Assembly: GCF_002979555.1 (NCBI RefSeq)
Contig: NZ_PCOZ01000006.1
Span: 124,001-188,000 of the forward strand
DNA length: 64,000 nt
Source of the DNA: Pseudomonas sp. MYb60
GTDB lineage: Bacteria; Pseudomonadota; Gammaproteobacteria; Pseudomonadales; Pseudomonadaceae
Direction of reading: 5' to 3'
Part shown: piece by piece, positions 50,505 through 58,981 of the stretch
Numbering within the stretch: the stretch's first letter is position 1
Layout of the letters: every line of letters starts with the position of its first letter
Position numbers and translations under genes: made by a program
Notes under the pieces: generated by a model
Databases searched by the model: none
Told to the model about the DNA's origin: nothing
The model's input: only the letters and a program-made list of their open reading frames with translations

Positions 50505-52184
50505 ATGAGTAACAAGAACAACGATGACTTGAAACGCCAGGCCTCGGACAACACCCTGGGGCTCAACCCGATCATCGCGTTACGGAAAAAGGATTTACTC
50601 GCCTCGGCGAAGATGGTGCTGACCCAAGCCATCAGGCAACCGCTGCACAGCGTCAAGCACGTCGCCCATTTTGGTGTCGAGTTGAAGAACGTGATGTTCG
50701 GCAAATCCGAGTTGGTGCCGGAGAACGACGACCGTCGTTTCCATGACCCGGCCTGGAGCCAGAACCCGCTCTACAAACGTTACCTGCAAACCTACCTGGC
50801 GTGGCGCAAGGAACTGCACGACTGGATCGGTGACAGCAACCTGTCGCCCCAGGACATCAGCCGCGGTCACTTCGTGATCAACCTGATGACCGAAGCCATG
50901 GCGCCCACCAACAGCGCGGCCAACCCGGCGGCGGTCAAACGCTTCTTTGAAACCGGCGGCAAGAGCCTGCTGGACGGCCTGTCCCACCTGGCCAAGGACA
51001 TGGTGCACAACGGCGGCATGCCGAGCCAAGTCAACATGGGGGCCTTTGAGGTGGGCAAGAGCCTGGGCACCACCGAAGGCGCCGTGGTGTTTCGCAATGA
51101 CGTGCTGGAGCTGATCCAGTACAAGCCGATCACCGAACAGGTGCACGAGCGCCCCCTGCTGGTGGTGCCGCCGCAGATCAACAAATTCTATGTATTCGAC
51201 TTGAGCCCGGATAAAAGCCTGGCGCGCTTCTGCCTGCGCAACGGGCAGCAGACGTTTATCGTGAGCTGGCGCAACCCGACCAAGGCCCAGCGTGAGTGGG
51301 GGCTGTCGACCTACATCGAGGCGCTCAAGGAAGCCGTGGACGTGGTCACCGCGATCACCGGCAGCAAAGACATCAACATGCTCGGCGCCTGTTCCGGTGG
51401 TATCACCTGCACCGCCCTGCTCGGCCACTATGCGGCGCTGGGGGAGAAAAAGGTCAACGCCTTGACCCTGCTGGTCAGTGTGCTGGACACCACCCTGGAC
51501 ACCCAGGTCGCGCTGTTCGTCGACGAGCAGACCCTGGAAGCGGCCAAGCGCCACTCCTACCAGGCTGGCGTCCTCGAAGGCCGCGACATGGCCAAGGTCT
51601 TCGCCTGGATGCGCCCCAACGACTTGATCTGGAATTACTGGGTCAACAATTACCTGCTGGGCAACGAGCCGCCGGTGTTCGACATCCTGTTCTGGAACAA
51701 CGACACCACGCGCCTGCCGGCGGCCTTTCACGGCGACCTGATCGAACTGTTCAAGAACAACCCGCTGGTGCGCGCCAACGCCCTGGAAGTGTGCGGCACG
51801 CCCATCGACCTCAAGCAGGTCACCGCGGATATCTACTCACTGGCCGGCACCAACGACCACATCACGCCGTGGCCGTCCTGCTACAAGTCGGCGCAGCTGT
51901 TCGGCGGCAAGGTGGAATTCGTGTTGTCCAGCAGCGGGCATATCCAGAGCATCCTCAACCCGCCGGGCAACCCCAAGGCGCGCTACCAGACCAGTGACAG
52001 CCTCACGGGGAACGCACTGGACTGGCAGGAGAATGCGACCAAGCACACCGATTCGTGGTGGCTGCACTGGCAGGCGTGGCAGGCGGAGCGGGCGGGTAAA
52101 CTGAAGAAATCGCCGACGAGTTTGGGTAATAAGACCTACGCAGCAGCTGAAGCGGCCCCAGGCACCTATGTGCACGAACGCTAA
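50505..52184 (+). CDS. phaC1: Class II poly(3-hydroxyalkanoate) synthase 1
   Basis: A 559-residue synthase that polymerises medium-chain 3-hydroxyacyl-CoA into storage granules. The nucleophile is C296 in the lipase-like box GACSGG; the catalytic Asp is in AGTNDHITPW and the His in SSSGHIQSI. Length and N-terminus (MSNKNNDDLKRQ) fit class II enzymes. First gene of phaC1-phaZ-phaC2-phaD. Confidence 0.97.
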   Translation: MSNKNNDDLKRQASDNTLGLNPIIALRKKDLLASAKMVLTQAIRQPLHSVKHVAHFGVELKNVMFGKSELVPENDDRRFHDPAWSQNPLYKRYLQTYLAWRKELHDWIGDSNLSPQDISRGHFVINLMTEAMAPTNSAANPAAVKRFFETGGKSLLDGLSHLAKDMVHNGGMPSQVNMGAFEVGKSLGTTEGAVVFRNDVLELIQYKPITEQVHERPLLVVPPQINKFYVFDLSPDKSLARFCLRNGQQTFIVSWRNPTKAQREWGLSTYIEALKEAVDVVTAITGSKDINMLGACSGGITCTALLGHYAALGEKKVNALTLLVSVLDTTLDTQVALFVDEQTLEAAKRHSYQAGVLEGRDMAKVFAWMRPNDLIWNYWVNNYLLGNEPPVFDILFWNNDTTRLPAAFHGDLIELFKNNPLVRANALEVCGTPIDLKQVTADIYSLAGTNDHITPWPSCYKSAQLFGGKVEFVLSSSGHIQSILNPPGNPKARYQTSDSLTGNALDWQENATKHTDSWWLHWQAWQAERAGKLKKSPTSLGNKTYAAAEAAPGTYVHER

Positions 52185-52264
52185 GCAGATGTTTGGTTGA
52201 AATGCAGCTCCCACATGGACCGCATCGCCCATAAGACTTACGCACCACCTGACAGGGCTCGAGC

Positions 52265-53110
52265 ATGCCGCAACCGTTCATCTTTCGCACCATCGACCTG
52301 GATGGCCAGACCCTCCGCACGGCGGTGCGCCCGGGCAAGCCTCACTTGACACCGCTGCTGATCTTCAATGGCATCGGCGCCAACCTTGAGCTGGTGTTTC
52401 CGTTCGTCCAGGCACTGGACCCGGACCTGGAAGTGATTGCCTTCGATGTGCCGGGCGTCGGGGGGTCCTCGACGCCCAAGCGGCCGTACCGGTTTCCCGG
52501 CCTGGCCAAGCTTACCGCGCGCATGCTCGATTACCTCGACTACGGCCAGGTCAGCGTTGTGGGTGTTTCGTGGGGCGGCGCGCTGGCGCAGCAGTTTGCC
52601 TACGACTACCCGGAGCGCTGCAAGAAACTGATCCTGGCGGCCACGGCGGCGGGTGCGGTGATGGTGCCGGGCAAGCCGAAAGTATTGTGGCTGATGGCCA
52701 GCCCACGCCGTTATATCCAGCCGTCCCATGTGGTACGGATTGCGCCAATGATTTACGGCGGCTCGTTCCGCCGTGATTCTAACCTCGCCGCCGACCACGC
52801 GAGCAAAGTGCGCTCGGCCGGCAAGCTGGGTTACTACTGGCAACTGTTCGCCGGGCTGGGCTGGACCAGCATTCACTGGCTGCACAAGATCCGCCAACCG
52901 ACCCTGGTGCTGGCGGGGGATGACGACCCGCTGATCCCGCTGATCAACATGCGCGTGCTGGCCTGGCGCATTCCCAACGCACAGCTGCACATCATCGATG
53001 ACGGCCACCTGTTCCTGATCACTCGCGCCGAGGCCGTGGCACCGATCATCATGAAGTTTCTCGAAGAGGAGCGCATGCGTGCGGTGATTCATCCGCGCCC
53101 GGCCGTGTAA
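52265..53110 (+). CDS. phaZ: Intracellular poly(3-hydroxyalkanoate) depolymerase
   Basis: A 281-residue alpha/beta hydrolase that breaks down the stored polymer for carbon turnover. The nucleophile S102 lies in the lipase box GVSWGG; the acid is in AGDDDPLIP and the His in DDGHLFLITR. It lies between the two synthase genes as in all pseudomonads with medium-chain PHA, with 80 bases after phaC1. Confidence 0.96.
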   Translation: MPQPFIFRTIDLDGQTLRTAVRPGKPHLTPLLIFNGIGANLELVFPFVQALDPDLEVIAFDVPGVGGSSTPKRPYRFPGLAKLTARMLDYLDYGQVSVVGVSWGGALAQQFAYDYPERCKKLILAATAAGAVMVPGKPKVLWLMASPRRYIQPSHVVRIAPMIYGGSFRRDSNLAADHASKVRSAGKLGYYWQLFAGLGWTSIHWLHKIRQPTLVLAGDDDPLIPLINMRVLAWRIPNAQLHIIDDGHLFLITRAEAVAPIIMKFLEEERMRAVIHPRPAV

Positions 53111-53199
53111 GGACCCCAGCGCCGCGCAACTTGCCAGGAACCGGCTATGGTTCTGAATTGGCGTGCCTGTTTGATGGCTTGACGAAGGAGTGTTGGCTC

Positions 53200-54882
53200 A
53201 TGCGAGAAAGACCCGTGACGAACCCGGCGCCCACCCCTGCCGCGTTCATCAATGCGCAAAATGCGATCACCGGCCTGCGCGGTCGGGACCTGTTGTCGAC
53301 GTTGCGCAGCGTGGCCGCCCATGGCTTGCGCAACCCGGTGCACACTGCGCGGCATGCCTGGCAGTTGAGCGGCCAACTGGGTCGCGTACTGCTGGGCGAG
53401 ACCGTGCACGAGCCCAACCCCAACGACAGCCGCTTCACCGACCCCACCTGGAAGCTCAACCCGTTTTACCGGCGCAGCTTGCAGGCTTACTTGAGCTGGC
53501 AGAAACAGACGCGTCACTGGATCGACGACAGCACCCTCAGCGACGACGACCGCGCTCGCGCACACTTCGCCTTTTCCCTGCTTAACGATGCGGTGTCGCC
53601 ATCCAACACCCTGCTCAACCCGCTGGCCATCAAGGAATTACTCAACTCCGGCGGCAACAGCGTGGTGCGCGGTGCCACCCACCTGTTCGAAGACCTGCTG
53701 CACAACAACGGCCTGCCGCGCCAGGTGAGCAAGCACGCGTTCGAAGTGGGCAAGACCGTCGCCACCACCCCTGGCTCCGTGGTGTTTCGCAACGAACTGC
53801 TGGAGCTGATCCAATACAAGCCCATGAGCGAAAAGCAATACGCCAAGCCGTTGCTGGTGGTGCCGCCGCAGATCAACAAGTACTACATTTTCGACCTGAG
53901 CCCGGCCAACAGCTTTGTGCAGTACGCGCTTAAAAATGGCCTGCAGACGTTCATGGTCAGCTGGCGCAACCCGGATGTGCGCCATCGCGAGTGGGGCCTC
54001 TCCACCTACGTCGCCGCGCTGGAGGAAGCGCTCAACGTGTGCCGCGCCATCACCGGCGCCCGCGAGGTCAACCTGATGGGCGCCTGCGCCGGCGGGCTGA
54101 CCATCGCTGCGCTTCAAGGTCACCTGCAAGCCAAGCGCCAGCTGCGCCGCGTGTCCAGCGCCAGCTATTTGGTGAGCCTGCTCGACAGCCAGATCGACAG
54201 CCCCGCCACCCTGTTCGTCGACGAGCAAACCCTGGAAGCCGCCAAGCGCCGCTCCTACCAGCAAGGCGTGCTGGACGGCCGTGACATGGCCAAGGTGTTC
54301 GCCTGGATGCGCCCCAACGACCTGATCTGGAACTACTGGATCAACAACTACCTGCTGGGCAAGGAACCGCCAGCCTTCGACATCCTCTACTGGAACAACG
54401 ACAACACGCGCCTGCCCGCCGCCCTGCATGGCGACCTGCTGGACTTCTTCAAGCACAACCCGCTGAGCCACCCCGGTGGCCTGGAAGTGTGCGGCACGCC
54501 GATCGACTTGCAGAAGGTCACGGTGGACAGCTTCAGCGTGGCCGGGATCAACGACCACATCACCCCGTGGGACGCGGTGTATCGCTCCACCCAATTGCTG
54601 GGCGGTGACAAGCGCTTCGTGCTGTCCAACAGCGGGCATATCCAGAGCATCCTCAACCCGCCAGGCAACCCCAAGGCCAATTACGTCGAGAACCTCAAGC
54701 TGAGCAGTGACCCGCGTGCCTGGTACTACGACGCCAATCACGTCGAAGGCAGCTGGTGGCCGCAATGGCTCGCGTGGATCCAGCAGCGCTCCGGCGTACA
54801 GCGCGAGACCCTTACCGCCCTGGGCAACCAGAATTACCCACCGATGGAAGCAGCGCCGGGCACTTACGTGCGGGTGCGTTGA
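53200..54882 (+). CDS. phaC2: Class II poly(3-hydroxyalkanoate) synthase 2
   Basis: A 560-residue paralogue of PhaC1, aligning along its whole length. The nucleophile is C296 in GACAGG, with Asp in AGINDHITPW and His in SNSGHIQSI. ATG 53200 is chosen over an upstream in-frame start because GAAGGAG (53184-53190) lies nine bases before it and MRERPVTNPAPTP matches the family. Confidence 0.96.
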   Translation: MRERPVTNPAPTPAAFINAQNAITGLRGRDLLSTLRSVAAHGLRNPVHTARHAWQLSGQLGRVLLGETVHEPNPNDSRFTDPTWKLNPFYRRSLQAYLSWQKQTRHWIDDSTLSDDDRARAHFAFSLLNDAVSPSNTLLNPLAIKELLNSGGNSVVRGATHLFEDLLHNNGLPRQVSKHAFEVGKTVATTPGSVVFRNELLELIQYKPMSEKQYAKPLLVVPPQINKYYIFDLSPANSFVQYALKNGLQTFMVSWRNPDVRHREWGLSTYVAALEEALNVCRAITGAREVNLMGACAGGLTIAALQGHLQAKRQLRRVSSASYLVSLLDSQIDSPATLFVDEQTLEAAKRRSYQQGVLDGRDMAKVFAWMRPNDLIWNYWINNYLLGKEPPAFDILYWNNDNTRLPAALHGDLLDFFKHNPLSHPGGLEVCGTPIDLQKVTVDSFSVAGINDHITPWDAVYRSTQLLGGDKRFVLSNSGHIQSILNPPGNPKANYVENLKLSSDPRAWYYDANHVEGSWWPQWLAWIQQRSGVQRETLTALGNQNYPPMEAAPGTYVRVR

Positions 54883-54909
54883 GCTCAACGATCAGATTAA
54901 GAAGACTGG

Positions 54910-55530
54910 ATGAAGACCCGCGACCGGATCCTTGAATGTGCCCTGAAGTTGTTCAACCAAAAGGGCGAGCCAAACGTGTCGACCATGGAGGTGGCCAATG
55001 AAATGGGGATCAGCCCCGGCAACCTCTACTACCATTTCCATGGCAAGGAGCCGCTGGTGCTCGGGCTGTTCGAGCGCTTTCAACATGAACTGGCGCCGCT
55101 GCTCGACCCACCCGCGGACGCGCAGTTGGAACCTCAGGATTACTGGCTGTTCCTGCACCTGATCGTCGAGCGCATGGCCCACTACCGCTTTCTGTTCCAG
55201 GACCTGTCGAACCTCGCCGGGCGCCTGCCCAAGCTGGCCAAGGGCATTCGTAACCTGCTCACGGCGCTCAAGCGCACGCTGGCGTCATTGTTGGCGCGGT
55301 TGAAAGCCGCCGGGCAGTTGGTCAGTGACACCCAGGCGCTGGGCCAACTGGTGGAACAAATCACCATGACGCTGCTGTTTTCGCTGGACTATCAGCGAAT
55401 TATCGACCGGGAAGGAGAAGTGCAAGTTGTTGTGTACCAAATCATGATGTTGGTGGCGCCGCACTTATTGCCCCCCGCTCGACAGGCCACTGAGCGACTG
55501 GCATTACGTTACTTGGACTCACCGATCTAA
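54910..55530 (+). CDS. phaD: TetR-like regulator PhaD
   Basis: A 206-residue TetR-family regulator. The N-terminal helix-turn-helix (MKTRDRILECALKLFNQKGE, STMEVANEMGISPGNLYYHF) is followed by the ligand domain. In Pseudomonas PhaD activates the pha genes, probably sensing a 3-hydroxyacyl-CoA product. It follows phaC2 by 27 bases. The partner genes phaI and phaF normally follow on the other strand but are not here. Confidence 0.95.
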   Translation: MKTRDRILECALKLFNQKGEPNVSTMEVANEMGISPGNLYYHFHGKEPLVLGLFERFQHELAPLLDPPADAQLEPQDYWLFLHLIVERMAHYRFLFQDLSNLAGRLPKLAKGIRNLLTALKRTLASLLARLKAAGQLVSDTQALGQLVEQITMTLLFSLDYQRIIDREGEVQVVVYQIMMLVAPHLLPPARQATERLALRYLDSPI

Positions 55531-55567
55531 ATTACAACAAAAAGTAATAATTCCTACAGCAACTTTA

Positions 55568-56263
55568 CTACTCCGGCTCGCCAAACTGATGCGTGAACTT
55601 AAACAACTCGCTGTCAGTTTTTATACCCAATTTTCGATAAGCCGATTGCTTTTGCGTACTGATCGTACTTGCACTGCGTGAAAACTTTTCTGCAATCGAA
55701 CCCACCGACATTCCATCAAGAAAACACCGCAGCACTTCCTGCTCTTTGGGGGTGAGGCAAGCGTTCAACTGGGAAGTGACAGGCAACTCCATTCTGGATT
55801 CGATCATCCGCCCATTGGATGAAGGCTGCATCCCCTGCAACGCCGAGAGCATGGTCGGGTGCAGGTACACCCTGCCCTTGGCCACGGTGCGGATCGCCGC
55901 AATCAATTCAGTCAGCTTTTGAGTCTTGCCCAAAACGCCGTAGCTGCCGGCCTTCAACGCCAGTGAAACCGTGGCCGGCGTGTAATGTGAAGTGACGACG
56001 ATCGGCTTGCAGTGCTTGAAACGCCGGCTGAGTGCGCGGATCAGGCTCAGCCCGTCCATGTCCGAAGGCCCCAGGATGAAGTCCATGACCAGCACATCCA
56101 CGCGGCGTCGGGCAAGCGCTTCCAGCAGATCCCGGCTCGTGCCATACGACCCGACAACCTTCAGGTCGGCCTCTTTACCCAGCCCCAGTTCGATCCCCTG
56201 TCGAACCATTTCATGATCATCCAGCAACATGATGGTGTGCATATTGGAAATTGACGTAGGCAT
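55568..56263 (-). CDS. LuxR-type response regulator beside the fimbrial genes
   Basis: A 231-residue two-domain regulator. The receiver has the acidic pair D15-D16, phosphoacceptor D61 (VLVMDFILG), T91 and K113. The C-terminal LuxR helix-turn-helix is at about 165-225 (LTPKEQEVLRCFLDGMS, SRSASTISTQKQSAYRKLGI). No histidine kinase is nearby. Its position, divergent from the pilin gene, suggests control of the fimbrial operon, similar to RcsB/BvgA/FimZ-type regulators. Start 56263 (MPTSISNMHTIMLLDDHE) is preferred over a 64-codon upstream extension of atypical composition; Met at 56242 is an alternative. Confidence 0.85.
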   Translation of the reverse strand: MPTSISNMHTIMLLDDHEMVRQGIELGLGKEADLKVVGSYGTSRDLLEALARRRVDVLVMDFILGPSDMDGLSLIRALSRRFKHCKPIVVTSHYTPATVSLALKAGSYGVLGKTQKLTELIAAIRTVAKGRVYLHPTMLSALQGMQPSSNGRMIESRMELPVTSQLNACLTPKEQEVLRCFLDGMSVGSIAEKFSRSASTISTQKQSAYRKLGIKTDSELFKFTHQFGEPE

Positions 56264-56593
56264 CAGCAAACCCGCTTTAGTGAGTACGGCGCAAAAAATC
56301 TCAAGCTTTAGCGCGCAGGGTATATCCCAGCCCCGTTCTTGTATCAACATGGAAAAATTAAGGAGCATTCTTTCAGACTTGACCGAGAGCAACGTCCTAC
56401 ACATGTGCGTCAATACAAAAGTTCCGATTGGATATAGAAGTTTTCGAACGATCACGAGTTGAATCTCGTTATTTCTCTATGGGCAACTTCCACGTTTCAG
56501 AACAAATTACGCAGGCCTCGTCAACTGGCCGGTTATAACAAACAAAACAGGCCAGGTTGGCGGGTCATTTGATAATTCATGATCGGGACTCCT
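56264..56593. promoter_or_regulatory. Divergent regulatory region of the fimbrial locus
   Basis: A 330-base, AT-richer gap between the response regulator and the major pilin. It contains a short palindrome ACGAG-N6-CTCGT (56454-56469) that could bind the regulator, and a CTGGCC / GGCCAG inverted repeat (about 56526-56551) in the pilin leader. No small gene is convincing. Promoter hexamers were not assigned with confidence. Confidence 0.45.
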
Positions 56594-57175
56594 ATGAAAC
56601 TCAAAGCTCTCTCTACCCTAGCAGCCGCTGTTGCCCTGGCCGCCGGCGTATCGCAAGGCGCACTCGCCGCCAACGACGGCGTCATCAACTTCACCGGGCT
56701 GGTCAACGACACAACCTGCACCATCGAAGGTGCAACGCCAGGAACGGGTGCAGTCGTCAAGGACGTCAATCTCGGTGGTGTGTCCGCCGCACGCCTCGCC
56801 AAGCCAGGTGATCGTGCCAACCTGACCGGCTTCACTATTCGCATTGGCGCGCCTGGGCAAGGCAGTTGCACCAACGGCCGTACCGCCATGGTCGCGTTCG
56901 ACCCCACCAGCGCCGCCATCGATGTGGCAACCGGTCGCCTGAACATCGACGGTTACGACAACCCGGACGACACCACCAACGCCAAGAACGTGCAGGTTGA
57001 AGTCACCAACCGCGATGGCACGCCGATCCACGTCTACACCGAGAAGTCGGAAGGCGTCGTGATCGTCGACAACCAGGCGGTCATTCCCCTGGCTGCACAA
57101 ATGTACGCCAGCGGCGCTGCCACCGAAGGTACGGTCAAGACCCGCGTCGGCTTCATGGTCGTGTACGCGGACTAA
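56594..57175 (+). CDS. Fimbrial major pilin
   Basis: A 193-residue exported pilin. Signal peptide about 1-25 (MKLKALSTLAAAVALAAGVSQGALA), then a type 1-like immunoglobulin fold with a Cys pair (TTCTIEG and GSCTNG) and the penultimate aromatic donor-strand motif near the C-terminus (GFMVVYAD). It is the first structural gene after the regulator, so it is probably the major rod subunit. ATG 56594 is preferred over the five-codon longer start because it begins the signal peptide directly. Confidence 0.88.
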   Translation: MKLKALSTLAAAVALAAGVSQGALAANDGVINFTGLVNDTTCTIEGATPGTGAVVKDVNLGGVSAARLAKPGDRANLTGFTIRIGAPGQGSCTNGRTAMVAFDPTSAAIDVATGRLNIDGYDNPDDTTNAKNVQVEVTNRDGTPIHVYTEKSEGVVIVDNQAVIPLAAQMYASGAATEGTVKTRVGFMVVYAD

Positions 57176-57267
57176 GGGACATTCGCGCTCGCACACGTGA
57201 GCCGTGCATGTATCGGACCTGCCGCCTCAGGGCAGGTCCTTCCCTGGATTCACAAGAGATTTGCAAT

Positions 57268-58044
57268 ATGAAAACAATGGCCTGGCTCGCGCTCGCCACC
57301 TGTGCATTCGGACTGCTGTCGCTGCAAACGACCCCAGCCCATGCAGGCGTGATTATTTATGGCACTCGCGTGATCTTCCCAGCCGAGCAACAAGAGGTTG
57401 TCGTACGCCTGGAGAACAAGGGGGACCGTCCGGCACTGGTACAGGCCTGGCTGGATACGGGCGACGTGAGTTCGACACCGGCGACGGCGCAAACCCCATT
57501 CACGTTGTCACCGCCGATCTTTCGCATTGAACCTCACCAGCAGCAGGCACTGCGCCTGCGTCATCTGGGCAATCCCGTACCCAATGATCGTGAAAGCCTG
57601 TATTGGTTGAATGTGCTGGAGGTGCCTCCCGTGACTGCCGGTGCCGAACAAAACAATCAGATCGAACTGGCCTTCCGTACACGACTGCGCGTGTTCCTGC
57701 GCCCTGGCGCCTTGCCCTACCCGGTCGAAACCGCACCATCGAAACTGCAGTGGAAACTGGTTTCCCATAAACAAGGCTATGCGTTGCAGGCGACCAACCC
57801 AACGCCGTACCACGTTTCCCTGACGTCGGTGGACTTGCTGAACGAAGGAAAACGGTTCAGCAAAGCGCCCAACAAAGAGGCCAACGACGGCCTGCTCCTT
57901 CCCGCCGGCGATGTAAAAACCTTTGTGCTGCCCACGTTGCGCGATCGCCCTGAAGGCAAACCAAAAGTCGAGTTCATCAGCGTCAGCGACTTTGGCGCGC
58001 GGGTGCGCCATTCGGCAAACCTAACCGTTACGTCCGCCAGATGA
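57268..58044 (+). CDS. Fimbrial periplasmic chaperone 1 (with Arg in place of FGS Lys)
   Basis: A 258-residue PapD-like chaperone that folds pilins by donor-strand complementation. The signal peptide ends near AHA-G (26), and the first strand holds the conserved Arg in GTRVIFPAEQ. The G1 strand reads LRVFLRP, where the conserved Lys that binds the subunit carboxylate (K112 of PapD) is Arg. NPTPYHVSLTSVDL is the usual domain junction. It lies 92 bases after the major pilin and seven before a second chaperone. Confidence 0.88.
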   Translation: MKTMAWLALATCAFGLLSLQTTPAHAGVIIYGTRVIFPAEQQEVVVRLENKGDRPALVQAWLDTGDVSSTPATAQTPFTLSPPIFRIEPHQQQALRLRHLGNPVPNDRESLYWLNVLEVPPVTAGAEQNNQIELAFRTRLRVFLRPGALPYPVETAPSKLQWKLVSHKQGYALQATNPTPYHVSLTSVDLLNEGKRFSKAPNKEANDGLLLPAGDVKTFVLPTLRDRPEGKPKVEFISVSDFGARVRHSANLTVTSAR

Positions 58045-58051
58045 CCTGCCC

Positions 58052-58822
58052 ATGAGCACTTCCTGCATGCCACGCCTATCCATCAAATTCATCGCCTTGG
58101 CCTTCGCGCTGCTCGGCACTGCTGCCGTGCAGGCGAGTGTCATCATCAATAACACCCGCATCGTCTATGGGCAGAGTGACAAGGAAGTCACGGTCAGGCT
58201 TGAAAGCAAAAACCAGGCTCCGGTACTGGTACAAACCTGGCTGGACAAGGGCGACGAGCATTCGACACCGGACCTGGCAGGCATCCCATTCGTGGCGACA
58301 CCACCGATCTTTCGCATGGAGCCGGCCAAACAGCAGGTCATACGTCTGGCCTATACGGGGGAGCCCCTTCCCTCGAACCAGGAAACCCTGTTTTGGTTCA
58401 ACCTGCTGGAGGTGCCCGCTCAATCACAGAGTGACCAAGAGGGTAACCAACTGCAGCTTGCCTTCCGCTCACGGATCAAACTGTTCTTTCGGCCAAAAGA
58501 CCTCGCCTCTGCAGTCGAGGATGCACCTGGAAAACTGCAGTGGCGGCGCGAGTCCACAGAGCAGGGCCAAGTCCTGGAAGTGTACAACCCGACGCCTTAC
58601 CACGTGACGTTCGACCAGATCGACGTACTCGAATCCAAGCAGCGCCATGCCCGCAAAACCGCAGCAGCATCCAGCACGGACAACATGGTGGTCCCCGGGG
58701 GGCGCAACCGCTTTGAAATACCCACCCTCAAGGCGCTGCCGGGGGCTGCGATGACTGTGGAATTCGAGACGCTCGATGACTTCGGGACGAAGATTTCACA
58801 CAGCGCCAAGGTCTCGACATGA
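58052..58822 (+). CDS. Fimbrial periplasmic chaperone 2
   Basis: A 256-residue paralogue of the preceding chaperone. The G1 strand is canonical (SRIKLFFRP, Lys kept), and the first strand has NTRIVYGQSDKE. NPTPYHVTFDQIDV matches the same domain junction. The ATG at 58052 is used; 58067 is an alternative. Two chaperones with one usher suggest different clients, for example one for rod and one for tip subunits, or a duplication. Confidence 0.88.
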   Translation: MSTSCMPRLSIKFIALAFALLGTAAVQASVIINNTRIVYGQSDKEVTVRLESKNQAPVLVQTWLDKGDEHSTPDLAGIPFVATPPIFRMEPAKQQVIRLAYTGEPLPSNQETLFWFNLLEVPAQSQSDQEGNQLQLAFRSRIKLFFRPKDLASAVEDAPGKLQWRRESTEQGQVLEVYNPTPYHVTFDQIDVLESKQRHARKTAAASSTDNMVVPGGRNRFEIPTLKALPGAAMTVEFETLDDFGTKISHSAKVST

Positions 58823-58981
58823 CGACCTAGCAAGTCCCGCAGCGGCACCTGGCCAAGTGCTCTCAGATCACCTGGCAACACTATCCATTTAACCCGACGC
58901 GATCCGCTGATGCCCTTTTTTCTCGGGCAGGACTTCCCTATGCCCGAATTCGAACAGTCCCTATTTTTTGGAAGGGTAAAC

